From Balanoglossus misakiensis (taxonomy: Eukaryota > Hemichordata): a stretch of 64,000 nucleotides of DNA. The stretch lies in contig CM082588.2 in the NCBI GenBank assembly GCA_040954595.2, forward strand, positions 5,580,001 through 5,644,000, read 5' to 3'. How positions within the stretch are numbered: the stretch's first letter is position 1; every line of letters begins with the position of its first letter. The position numbers and the translations under genes are program-made. The notes under the pieces were generated by a model that saw only the letters and a program-made list of their open reading frames with translations, was not told the origin of the DNA and ran no database searches. Below, piece after piece: positions 27,301 through 37,700 of the stretch.

Positions 27301-29512
27301 CAGGTGAGAGTCTATCTTTCATCCCTATTTTATAGTGTCCCGGTCTGATTTTCTATTGAAAATAACTAATGGGTGGACTAGAGTATTGTGGTGAAGGGGT
27401 AAACCATATGGAAAACCGCAAAGTGTCTGTGAGCCCTGAGCTCAGCTTCTTCAATTTGACATTTGAGACGAACAGACGTCTCCAAGGTGAAACCCTACTA
27501 CTCTTATAGTGTCCATGTACAGTCAGATACCGATAAGGATTCTGATTAACTGTGTGAAGATGAATTTCTGAAGGCAGAGTTTTTAATTGCCTACTGTCGG
27601 CTGTGTGTCATTCTGATTTCAAGCAAGGAATGGTATCCATACTCAATTTGGAAACTCTTTTCTGTCTAATTGCTGTCAACAGGCCACACGATGCCAACCA
27701 ACGCCACGGCTACATTCACAGAGGTGGTCATGCCATCACGGAATATTTCATCTACACCGGAGTTCATCCTGCCCGCCGCGGTCCGAGGAAAACAACCGCT
27801 CGGACTGGCGTCTGATATCATGTCCACCTTGGGACACATCAAATGTAAGTATACAGAGAGTGGCGACAGAGCACGCATCAGCAAACTCTAAACTGTCCAT
27901 TTCTGCCCACTACAGGAACAGTTTGTAAACTAAAATGAAGGGTGTCTATTTTGAAGATAATTGCAAATTTTCCCCAAATAGATTCTCAATCATAGAGCCT
28001 TTATGAAATTTGAGATCATTTTCCCATATACGTGTATTTGTAGCATATTATATGGTTTCATACTCACAACAGTTGTGGATAGGGCACCATCAAAGATTTT
28101 ACCACATACGTACATGTAACACACATCAGCTAGATCTTTGTTTATACATGTAATTGTTAATAAACAAGGCCAATATTTTCCACAACATTGACGTGAAACA
28201 ATAATATATTGACCATAATGAGAAAGTTATCTGTTGTGGAATATAAACATGTATAGATAATTCTGCAAACAAAAATATTTTTCATGACAAAAAATACCAC
28301 AGTAGCACATATCATAGACTGGTTTAATAGCAGAAGTGTGCTCGTGATATGTTTTTGCCCACATGCCCACTTGAAGCTAATTCAATCTCGGTCTCCCAAC
28401 GTATTTAGCCTATTCACCTCCTGGATCTCAAAATAGAAAAAAAAGCCTTTCACCACGAAAGAGCATGTAAGAATGCACCAAATAGTTTCCAGTAAATTGA
28501 GGTTAAGAGGTTACACTTAAAGTATTGGTATGTTTGCGTTACACCCTCAGTGGCAAATTCTGGTCTTGACTTTTGTTTCTCCCTGTCACATCACAGAATG
28601 TTGTTTGATTTTAATTTTTTCAGCACACAAGACGGAGGTTATCCTGTACATGGTGCTGGCAATGTGTCTTGGCATTATTCTGTTCTTTGCGGTTGTGATT
28701 ATTGATCTTAAAAGGAAAAATGCAAAATCCAGAAGGAGGGCAAAAAAACAGAAAGAAGGTAAATGACTGAAGAATAATTCTTATTGAAATTTTGGAGAAC
28801 CTGTCTCAACAAACACTATAGTCTGAAGTTCAGTTTTCATTATTTTGTTACTGTGATTTCTAGAATTACGAAAATATCTTCTTGACAATATATTTCTGCT
28901 TTTTTCTCGTAAAAAGTTGTTTCGCTTCCAAAAAAGACTGATGAGGAAGAAGAGGACGACAACATGTCTCCACTAATGATGAATCACGTGCAGAACCGCA
29001 ACAACGAGGCGAGGTACGACTCCCTGCGTCGCGACTACATGCTGGACAACGACAGCGACAGCATGGAAATTCTGCAGTACAACAGCCGTGTGGACATGAG
29101 CATCGGGAGCGGGAACACGCTGCCGACATCGCGGCATGTGAATAACAATTACGCCGCCAGGACGTTGCCCACGCTCAGAGAGTTGAATTCGTACTACAGC
29201 CACGCCGCCCGTAAGCATGCGTACGCCAGGGGCGCGGGGGTGTACGGCACTCTGCCGAACGACGACGTGTACAGGAACTCTCACAGGACGTTCAGTCGAG
29301 ATTACCGGATGGACAGGTTGAGGAACAAAAACAGTAGTGATTCGTCGCACGACTCGGCGGCGACGGCTCGCGAGAATGATTCGGGGACGAATCGCGAGCG
29401 AAGCGGTAGCCAGCTTTCCTCGTCCACATTGCCAGCAATCAACTACAACTCGAGACCGTATGTGTACGTACAGCCTTGCAATGCCACAATAGAGTTTTCA
29501 ACAGAAATCTAG
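346..29512 (+). CDS. EVA1C: EVA1C-like transmembrane receptor with two SUEL-type galactose-binding lectin domains
   Basis: Nine exons with consistent phases: 346-424, 18002-18216, 18803-18926, 20638-20784, 21458-21601, 27148-27303, 27683-27844, 28624-28758, 28917-29512 (585 aa). Exon 1 encodes a signal peptide (MELSRILCVAFIGLMLTVV). Exons 2-3 (residues about 28-139) and exons 4-5 (about 140-236) each encode a cysteine-rich SUEL lectin domain: an ACD or CDN start with L.L.C, a central YGR, then RCQDKKRC or HCHGKRTC, then KYLEVTYKC or KYLDVVYTC. Exons 6-7 are a Ser/Thr/Pro-rich linker. Exon 8 encodes one membrane segment (residues about 348-369) and then a Lys/Arg-rich stop-transfer stretch. 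Exon 9 is a 198-residue, Asp/Ser/Asn-rich cytoplasmic tail. Family knowledge: C. elegans EVA-1 and vertebrate EVA1C bind Slit and heparin and take part in axon guidance. The tail is longer than in human EVA1C, which has about 440 aa in total. ATG 346 was chosen because it opens the signal peptide. Exon 1 was joined to exon 2 by phase and is the least certain junction. Confidence 0.85.
7885..7897. promoter_or_regulatory. RFX X-box-like motif in EVA1C intron 1
   Basis: The 13-mer GTTGCCAAGCAAC is an almost perfect inverted repeat of the RFX half-site (GTTGCC / AGCAAC) with a one-base spacer. It has no neighbouring promoter that I recognise, so function is uncertain. Confidence 0.35.
10402..10480 (+). 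mobile_element. Small TTAA-flanked inverted-repeat element, copy 1 (degenerate)
   Basis: It begins TTAACCCTTTCACCCCCAG and keeps the internal GGTCCAA and TTTGGACCAAACCA blocks shared with the copies near 19.43 and 52.5 kb. The right terminal repeat is not evident. It has no coding capacity, so it would be a non-autonomous (MITE-like) element. Confidence 0.55.
10768..10782 (+). repeat. C15 homopolymer run
   Basis: Fifteen consecutive C residues in EVA1C intron 1. Similar C runs occur at 30521 and 52390. Confidence 0.9.
14332..14643 (+). repeat. Compound ATTC/ACTC tetranucleotide microsatellite
   Basis: About 310 bp of tandem ATTC units interrupted by ACTC blocks and by TTTAATATTC interruptions. 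The block 'ACTC run - CTTC - ATTC run - TTTAATATTC' recurs, so there is a higher-order repeat of roughly 110-130 bp on top of the 4-bp unit. An in-frame reading gives only Phe-Ile-His-Ser repeats and is not a gene. Confidence 0.97.
18217..20637 (+). other. EVA1C introns 2 and 3 (18217-18802 and 18927-20637)
   Basis: These introns separate the two halves of lectin domain 1 and then domain 1 from domain 2. Contents seen are an X-box-like motif at 18225-18238 and the best-preserved copy of the small TTAA element at 19429-19521. No additional coding exon was recognised. Confidence 0.6.
19429..19521 (+). mobile_element. Small TTAA-flanked inverted-repeat element, best copy (93 bp)
   Basis: It starts TTAAACCTTTCACCCCCAG and ends CATGGTGATGAAAGGGTTAA. 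The ends are inverted repeats of roughly 12 bp and TTAA lies at both edges. The interior shares a GGTCCAA / ATAGAAAACAATGGGTTTGG core with copies at about 10.40, 40.67, 52.52 and 54.25 kb and with an inverted copy near 21.72 kb. No ORF. The TTAA edges recall the target-site preference of piggyBac-type transposases (inference). Confidence 0.65.
20822..20835. promoter_or_regulatory. RFX X-box-like motif in EVA1C intron 4
   Basis: The 14-mer GTAGCCATGGCAAC fits the RFX consensus (GTNRCC-AT-RGNAAC) and lies 38 bp after the exon 4 donor. There is no adjacent promoter that I can recognise. Confidence 0.3.
21602..27147 (+). other. EVA1C intron 5, 5.5 kb
   Basis: Intron between the second lectin domain and the Ser/Thr/Pro linker. 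It contains a diverged, inverted copy of the small TTAA element at about 21716-21785. Two opposed copies of GGCCAGAGGGC lie at about 21926 and 22523. A G-rich stretch lies near 26125-26160. No coding exon was recognised. Confidence 0.6.
21716..21785 (-). mobile_element. Small TTAA element, diverged inverted copy
   Basis: Its reverse complement keeps the AGGTCCAAC and GAAAACAATGGG blocks and an AAAGGGTAAAA end in the same order as the best copy at 19429-19521. The other end is not clear. Confidence 0.4.
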
Positions 29513-30520
29513 CAAATGTGGAAAACCAAAGACAGTGCTGACAGACCGCCAGTGTCCAGAGCTATCAAAGTTCAGGAGCTACTGACATGCAGAGTCAAAT
29601 CGGAAGACAGTTTTGTGCTGCCAGCTAGTAAAACCAGTGTCTCCATTCACCAGCTCCCATATCAGGTCCATACTGAGATCACTGTGAATTGTTGCTTGTC
29701 ACAGTGAATTGCCTGAATTTCAAATCAAGTTTCCCTGCTTGAGAGCATTTTGAGTTTTGGCAATAACTTGCCAACACATAAATTTAACCCGACTACCTCA
29801 GAAATTTCAATGGAGAAAGTAAAGAATTATAAAACTTAATTAATAGATTTTTTGTATTTTTTGTCAAAGTTATACATTATGAACAGTTCTGACTGAGCCG
29901 AACTGTACACATGGTTAAGTTTTGTCTAACCAACAGACTGTCAACACTGGTATTCAAATGTTTACTCGGTAGTAATGGTCACATGACCAACAACCCAGAA
30001 TGCATCAGCAACTACATTTTTAAAGTATGGAATTCTTCACATCTGCAAGTATTTTAACTACATAAAAAGGGTTCTTACTTTGTAATCGTGCTGTTTCAGG
30101 AACTGCCATTTTTTGATGTTCTTTTACTTGTACGTAAGTCACCTGGGAAATGAAATCGGATCATAGTTGTGTTGGGTCCTGAACATATATTTACAGACAC
30201 ATGAAGCTATGATTTATATACACACACAATATAGACACAGATTTTTGGGTACATATCTACATGTTGTATCAGACTACTCTGTATATCTGATTCTATAAGA
30301 CAAATATTATATTTGCATTTGTGTATGGCCATCACACGACTTGTTTTGCAGAACATTGTTTAAACAGGGTTCACTCAAAGGACAGAATTGTAGTGGGGTT
30401 GACTTGACCTTCACCAGTGAGTCAGTGGCAGTGAGTGAGGGTCATCTCAGTTGTTTTCCCCAGGTAGAACCCAAATTAAATTTAGGAAAACAGATGAAAA
30501 GGGTCACTGTGACGTGTGTA

Positions 30521-30536
30521 CCCCCCCCCCCCCCCC
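30521..30536 (+). repeat. C16 homopolymer run
   Basis: Sixteen C residues directly after GTGTGTA, in the EVA1C 3' region. Confidence 0.9.
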
Positions 30537-31158
30537 ACCTATGATTGACTTCTGAGATGACCCTTATATATAGCACCCTCTAGAGAGCAGGTCTATCAAT
30601 CATACATTTCAGTGTATTTCAAACATATTTATGACAGGAATAATGGCTATTTATATTTAAATGATCAATCAGAATTATTGATACATTCAGATTCTCTGGA
30701 AGTATGTGTCCACCGACTGAAGTACCAAAATATTTCTAATATATACTGCAATATATGTAGTGTACCATTGTATTTCTCGCCTATTTCAGGTGAATTTCAA
30801 GTATTTATCAATTAAACATGAGGTATTATGTATATAGTATTTTTTAAAGAAAAATGTCAAAGTCCCTTTTAAAAATAAAATATATTGTCCTTACAACATG
30901 TTTATTTTTGTTGTTTATACGAAGTGGAGGATTTGATATCACTGTTGAGTACAAATTTAATCAACTGCACGCGCTTGTCACTGGTTTATCAAAAGAATTA
31001 TTTATTTACACAACAACAGAAATGTCCACAACTTACTCAGTCACACATGAAAACGATGTGTAATTTTTCACAATATAGGTTACAAAAGGAAAAAATAAAA
31101 TAAAATGAAAATAAAACGATGGAAAATGGCATCCCTTTGCAATGGAAATGTTGACCGT

Positions 31159-31460
31159 ACATAGTGTCACACAAAATTTTGAGAGCAGAACTGTACTGAC
31201 AATGGCTATAAAAATGTTGTGTAAGGAAAAAAATAAAACAAAGACAAAACAAAATCAAATAAACAAAAAGAAGAAACCTCTGGCAGACATATACTTGATC
31301 AAATTTCTATTGATGCCATGGCACAGAATTTTGAGACCATGCAGAAGCTGAACTGTACTGACAACGGCAATAAAAATGTCGGGTAAAGAAAAGAAAATAA
31401 ACAAATTAAAATAATAAGACAAAACAAAATCAAATTAACTAAAAAAAGAAACCTCTGACA
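31159..31460 (+). repeat. Diverged tandem duplication, unit about 162-175 bp
   Basis: Two adjacent copies share CAAAATTTTGAGA/CAGAATTTTGAGA, then GAACTGTACTGACAA, then ATAAAAATGT, then GACAAAACAAAATCAAAT, then AGAAACCTCTG, in that order. The offset between matching blocks grows from 162 to 175 bp because of indels in the A-rich part. It is noncoding. Confidence 0.75.
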
Positions 31461-32090
31461 AACAAACAAATTCCTATTATTTTATCAATAATACTGCATA
31501 ATGTGACTACAGCTGATTTAAATTTCTACTCAAACAGAGAAAAACATTTATAATATCAAAATTAAATTGTCTCTCACACCATTCTCTCTGTATTGGCCCA
31601 ACCAGTTTTACAAGCTGGTTGAGCCTCAAACAGATTTTGCATATTATTTACCATATTACAATTTACCTAGATACTGACATCACATAAGAATCAACCAAAG
31701 ATATTTGTATAGATTTGATTGTAGTCTGTATATACACCTTGGGAATTCAGAAACCAATTCTGAATGCACTTGGAAACATAGCACATACTTCCCCAACATT
31801 ACAGTCATTGCAGATTTGAGTATTTCCTTGAAGAGTTGTCTCAAGTTTTCTGATTTCTGGTTTCAGTCATCGATGGTTCAAAGGCTGATTCCTTCACATT
31901 GTATCACCCACATACACATAACCCCAAATTATTGTAGGATCTCCGCAACAGACCAAACCACCCCTGCATACAGTACATGTATATGTCATGGGACAATCCA
32001 GTTGCTCTCTATGAAACAGCCTGGGACCATTCCATTCCGCATGGAGGTGAGTGCAAAGGGATGAATAAGCCACACCTACTGTTTTTACTT

Positions 32091-33794
32091 TTACTTTCCG
32101 CCACCAAATTTGATGTTTTGGATGCCATGAAACTGCCTCTTCAAAGCCCCCGGGTCTGCCCAGGTTGAGTCCATATACGCGTCTTCACTGTCTGTGTTCA
32201 ATTTCTACAACAAAACAAACAATACTAATGTTGTTAATGACCTGAAAAGGGAGATTATAATGTGTTTCATTGCATTTTGTCATGCCTTCAAGCAAGGAGG
32301 GGAGTAATCCTGGCATCTACCCACCTTCCACTCTTCTTGTTTCCTGTATGCATGTGCCATCATTTGTTTGCGTTCATCTTCATTAAAGACTGGTTCTCTG
32401 GCAGGTGCACCACTTCCTCTCTACAAGCCAATAGAAACACACACTTCAGGGTTAGTAAAAAATATTTGCCGCCACTGTTTCAATTGTAGTCATTTGTTTA
32501 CACTTAATTTGTCTTTATGAAACCAAAAGGCGGTGAATACACAAAATCCAACTAACCTTCTGTATCTTGGCAATAAGTTTCGTCTTTTCATTTCTACCCA
32601 CAAAATCACTCAATTTTTTCCCTCGCACCATTTCCTTGCCTGAAAACCACAGCGATGCTTCTGACTCGTCAATGACTTCTTTGGACGCCTGGAAATGTAA
32701 CAAGATATGTGATTGGTTGGAATACTGACGGCTGCAATGAACTGACCAATAGAAAGGCTTGGATCGGATGCTTGGATAGATATGTAACCAAAAATGTTTT
32801 AAATTTTGACTTACCTGAGTGCCGGTTAGATCTTCATTATTTTCAAACTCTAATCGGATGGGTTCGTGCGGCGGCAAATTCATTGGATAGACAATCATTG
32901 TAGCACCACGTAACTGATCTAAGGCATCCTTGATCATAGTGTTTGTCATCACAACATTGCGGGCAACTTGATCCTACAAGAAAAAGAATTTCCTCAAGAT
33001 TTAGTCAAATGTTGATGACAGAAGTGTTACCAGGAATATATTGTGGACACCAAGACATGTATTTGGATTTTCATGTCACCAGACTATCATTCCCATTCGA
33101 CCTTACAAATCTTAGAAATCAGAACTCACTTTTGAGACGATTTTCTTGGCTTCACTAATGGTTTTTGTGATCACTTCTGCCATATTCTCATTTGGAGCTG
33201 AAACAAAACATGGTAAAGATTAGATGCTTGATCATTTGCAAACTTCTGGCACATAAATAAGACCCATTGCCCAGATAGTCTGAGGCCACATCCTTCAAAC
33301 CACAATCACACATTTCTTCATATCATTGAATAATCACACTGTATAGTCTATCATTACCTTTGCCATTGCGCCTGCCTATTGGATCTTTGTTGAAGACAGA
33401 ACCACCACTGGGTTCACACTTCTCTCCCCACTCGTCAACAAGTTTCAATTCCTCAATCTGTTCATCAGTGAGTCCCATCATGTTTGGTGGCAGTGTGGTC
33501 CCATGCTTGGCCATCTCCTCCATTTCTACAATTGTAAAGCAAAGCACCGCAACACTTTAAGTGTATGCCATCCTCTGTACATGGGTCCAGGTACAAAATT
33601 ATATATTGTTTGCAGAGTACTGGAAAATGTAAAGCTTGATTTGCTGTTTGCTTACCATAACATATTCTCTGTACTTTCAGCCTCCCATTGTAGATTTCAG
33701 TCACTTCCTTCAACACTTCATCCAGCGTTGCATTCACAGTATTCTCATAGAGAAACTGACTTTCATCTCCTCGCTTGATGTGTAGTTTCACCAT
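32091..33794 (-). CDS. CFAP298: Cilia and flagella associated protein 298 (C21orf59/Kurly)
   Basis: Seven minus-strand exons: 33794-33656, 33525-33358, 33197-33130, 32973-32815, 32688-32557, 32420-32325, 32204-32091 (291 aa; human is 290 aa). The N-terminus MVKLHIKRGDESQFLYENTV, the block LPPNMMGLTDEQIEELKLVD, the segment DALDQLRGATMIVYPMNLPP, the segment KLSDFVGRNEKTKLIAKIQK and a C-terminus with WADPGALKRQFHGIQNIKF follow the vertebrate protein end to end. Family knowledge: a cytoplasmic protein needed for outer dynein arm assembly and cilia motility; human mutations cause primary ciliary dyskinesia. The sequence before the ATG, CTACAG|ACTAAATACAAG, looks like an acceptor, so a noncoding first exon probably lies upstream. 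The gene is divergent from the unassigned gene at 34729 and convergent with EVA1C, its neighbour in human as well. Confidence 0.97.
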
Positions 33795-34160
33795 CTTGTA
33801 TTTAGTCTGTAGGGTACTGCATTGGTGAAGAACTTACAATTACAATGGAGTACAAGTAACCATAGAGGTAGAAGCTCCTACCCCCTGGTGTATTAAACCA
33901 ACAGTGACAAGTTTCATTCATTGTGACAACTGTTCACATGATTATGACGGTCCTGTTCTTGTGGTATTTCAAGAAGAGAGTCGATTATGGTATGACCGGA
34001 CGTTCATGCAACATATACTCACCTAAGGACTGTATTCAATCTATTAATAAACCACCACAACACAAAATATGGGCCTACTTTCGGAAAGCACTCCTGCAGC
34101 AACTTGCAGAATGTTGACACCGGAAGTTTCTAGAAGCAAAATGGCCGGGGTGAAAGGTCG

Positions 34161-34174
34161 GTTGTCATGTCAAC
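34161..34174. promoter_or_regulatory. RFX X-box-like motif upstream of CFAP298
   Basis: GTTGTCATGTCAAC is a near-perfect 14-bp inverted repeat that fits the X-box (6-AT-6) with one mismatch. It lies 367 bp upstream of the CFAP298 ATG, close to where its noncoding first exon should start. Confidence 0.45.
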
Positions 34175-34538
34175 CAGATAAATATTGGGAAATACGTGAG
34201 AAATATTAATATTTGACCCTTAAATGGATGACAGAAATTTCAGGAAAGGTAAGATGATACCTACTGATGAAAGATATTTGGTAAAAGTGGTTCAAATTAT
34301 TGGTTTTCAGTCGCAGATTTGTTGCCAAAAGAGGGCGCGCGCAAGACTGTAACCTCGTTCCAGTCGGTACTATGGACATAAGCGGTATAATACCGTGATA
34401 TATTGGTAGTATTTTGCAAATCGACAATTTTCGCGGATCAGTTTCATGTGTTTCATATTTTCATACATTAAACAGACAAAACCGTGTGAATAGCGGGAGA
34501 AATCGATAAAGGCGGAATAAATGTATGGCGAAGAGAGT

Positions 34539-34551
34539 GTTGCATAGCAAC
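34539..34551. promoter_or_regulatory. RFX X-box-like motif upstream of the unassigned gene
   Basis: GTTGCATAGCAAC is a 13-bp inverted repeat (GTTGC-ATA-GCAAC) that fits the shorter-spaced X-box. It lies 178 bp upstream of ATG 34729. Confidence 0.5.
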
Positions 34552-34728
34552 CCGCGAAACGCTTCCACCGACCCATGTGACAGGACCAGCTCATTTGCAT
34601 CTCACTGAAATGAACACAATCTGAAAAGTCCGATAGAAATAAACATCTAACATGGTGTAACTGTAAGATTGCAAGGAATATATACAAACTGATCTAATTC
34701 TGTCTTTGCAAATTAATTATTAGTGAAA

Positions 34729-37700
34729 ATGGCACTTCACGTCACGACGGAAATTGGAATACCCGGAAGGAAAGGTAAGATTTTATGACAGGATAGACAC
34801 GTACGGTATATTGTTGTTGCAATGTAACGTGACCCAGTCACCTCCTAGTCAATAGGTGAAAATAAACAATTAAAGGCATTGGTCGTATGTCATATTGATA
34901 TTGACAAGCTAAAATAATTCTTCATTTAATCTAAAACTAATCACTAATTCTGTAAGTCTGCTGGTAATGATGATACTAGTTAGAGACCTTCAGCATAGAC
35001 ACTTTGCTAGTGTAAAGGCCTTGGTGCAATCTTATCAAGACAACGCAATACACACGAATGCCCCAGGCATCATGCATGTCAAACAACGACTTACACACCT
35101 GTAAGCAGATATCACACAAAGATTGCAAGCTACGGAGTAAAAAAATCAATGTCCATCAGGGTTTTACATCACTTTTTACTTTTGGGAGTCCCTGGGACTC
35201 CTAGTGTTGAAAAATGGGGGTCCTACATCAAATCATGGGGGTCCCAATTTATTTCACCAGAATATTTTATCATTTTATCAATGCTGGAAATTAGAAAATC
35301 CTTCTGTGAATGGGCAACGGTTGTAAAAATCAATACCAATCCAAATCATAAAATGATATTGTCTACAAGATATAGGGAGTAATTCCAAGATCAACTGTAG
35401 TATGGCTAGGGGTCCCATCTTGAACATCACCTTATGAGTGACCCTTTGACCTAAAGCATATAATATGGAGAATACCAGTACATGTACTCTCAACTTGGTC
35501 TTCTTAAAGTCTTATTCGAGAAATTTGCAGCTGAATCTATATTTAAAGTTTAAGTTCAGGGTTTTCAACAAAACTAAGACTGCTGGTACTCATGGACGGT
35601 TTCAGAGCAATAGGAGTCACGGTAGTTCACTGCTTGCACACAGCAAAGTGCGATATAGGCGTGATATCGCAGTGTAACTTATAATTCCCAAGAGGGTGAC
35701 AGCGTGTGCGTAAACTGTATCAAATTCAACAATAAACCAAGTTTGCTACAAGTTTGCTATGAAACTGTTATCAGTATCGATTACAGGTCATAAGGTCATT
35801 AACTGTTTAATTGACTCTCTGTGTAGATATCAGGAAACGCGCAACAAGGGTCTCAACAACAGACATATTTCATGCGTCCCAAGGGACGCATGGTTTAGTT
35901 TTTGACGGGTCCCACGCCCAGTTTTGTGCGTAAAGGACGCAGAAATGCGCGTCATGTAAAACCCTGGTCCATAAAAGTGTACATTTGTAACTGTACTTTA
36001 TTTCCTATTTTGCATGTAAAGATACACCAGATGGTAAGTTTACTGATCTTCCCAGAAAATATGTGTTCCATCATGATAATAAAATGTATTGATTGTATTG
36101 TAGTATCATCAGTATTTCAATTGTGTTCTGTTCTGTAATGTAAAATCATTCATTAGAATTAGATCAACATTTTTTTTTCATGGTTGCCTGACAAATAATT
36201 TTGTGGGAGGTTCAACTAAATTTGCTGAAAACACCAAAAATGGGGGGTCCATAATTTAGTTATAACTGCACTTTACACCCTCCTGATCATTTTACTCAGC
36301 ACCTTGTCATCACATTATTTAAAAAAACAAATGAACTTAAAAATGAAAGTACCGAGAACAGGAGAAAAACAACTATGCACTCTTAATTTGCACATACATG
36401 TGTTGAAAAATAACTGAGCATTTTATGTACAATACATCAGTGGGGGAAATCTGCATATTGTTAAACCATATGTATTAAAAGCTACAGCTAGCTATTGCCC
36501 CTTTAAATTAGGTGAAACAATACATACTTCCTGATTGTAGATTTCAATTTTTTGCTTATTTGTATATCTTAGAACGGGAAAGGCGACATTTTCCTGAGAA
36601 GAGAAGTGCAGAAGGCTCAAGTAGGACAGGAAGACTGTACATTCCACACGGACGTGGTGATCAGCCCGACTGGAAACCACACGGAAAACATTTAAAACCG
36701 CAATATACAGAGTAAGAATTTGTGATTTGTGTCTGACATGTAGATTGAAAAATATGACAGACGATACATTATTCTTATTCTCCCTCATTGCATATTACTC
36801 GCCAATGGTCATGCCCGATTGGACAGTGTGATTATGCTTTTTCCCTGTGTTTTCCCAGATTTGGACCGGACTGGAAGTCAAGACTGCGATACATTCCACC
36901 TCCGCAAGATCCAGATGCAAAATCGGTTAATCAGTTTCCTGGAATTAGATATTATCCATGTAAGTCTGTAAAAATTCTGGGCATTAAAATTTTTTCAATC
37001 ACGAAAATAAAATGGACAAATTTATGCATAATCACAACATTATGGGTAGCAGTACTTCATGTACTAAACCATTTCTTATTAGTTCTCGATCACAACATTG
37101 CTTCTCAGCTGTTATACAGGTTACAAATATTATGCAAAATACAAAAGCCATTGTGAGTGAAATACTAATATGATATATTTTGATTGCCATGTTTGATAAT
37201 CTCATCCATTATCATTTCCACCACTGCATAATCTCGTGCAATCTCAGACAAAGACAGCACTGTGTGGAGTGGTAAGTTTTGCTGTTTTTACTGCAGTGTA
37301 AATGTCACTGTAGGTTTTAAGAGCTAAGCTAACAGCATCATCCATGTTTATATATCCCTGTACCCGTATAGTCAACCTTGTAATACCCCCAGTGTACCAG
37401 TACATGTGTAACCATGGTAACCTGACCCACTAATCTGTATCTCTCCTCGTTATGGGGCAGGAATCACCTGGACATTTACCCACTGAACACTTTACCCTAA
37501 TCATAGCCTTAACCCTGACTGTTGAGTGACAAATGTTTAATATAAATGTTTATGTTTATTATAAATTAATTTTAACCGTCAGTACCTTTGTATTAAATAT
37601 TTGTACAATAAAAACTTGTATTTAAAATCGAGAGCACTTAACAGTAATGGCTGGGAAGGGTGGGTGTAAACATTTTCTGCACATTGAAAATGGTTTTTAA

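Larger units (their letters stand above)
29513..32090. other. Convergent interval: EVA1C 3'UTR and CFAP298 3' flank
   Basis: This lies between the EVA1C stop (+) and the CFAP298 stop (-). It is AT-rich with several AATAAA-like signals, so the exact 3' ends cannot be chosen. It contains a C16 run (30521-30536) and a diverged tandem duplication at about 31159-31460. I see no additional gene. Confidence 0.6.
33795..34728. promoter_or_regulatory. Divergent promoter region between CFAP298 (-) and the unassigned gene (+)
   Basis: This 934-bp interval separates the two start codons. It holds two X-box-like inverted repeats, at 34161-34174 and 34539-34551, the latter 178 bp before the + gene ATG. 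There is a YY1-like AAAATGGCCG at about 34138-34147. GCCAAAAGAGGGCGCGCG near 34324-34341 has a partial CTCF core. The region is locally CpG-richer than its flanks. RFX control would suit CFAP298, a motile-cilium gene. Confidence 0.6.

Noticed and set aside
35149-35382. 77-aa open frame with WGSYIKSWGS in the first intron of the unassigned gene
   Set aside because: It overlaps the GGGGTCC-rich hairpin sequence; no homology, and no acceptor/donor pair that keeps phase.
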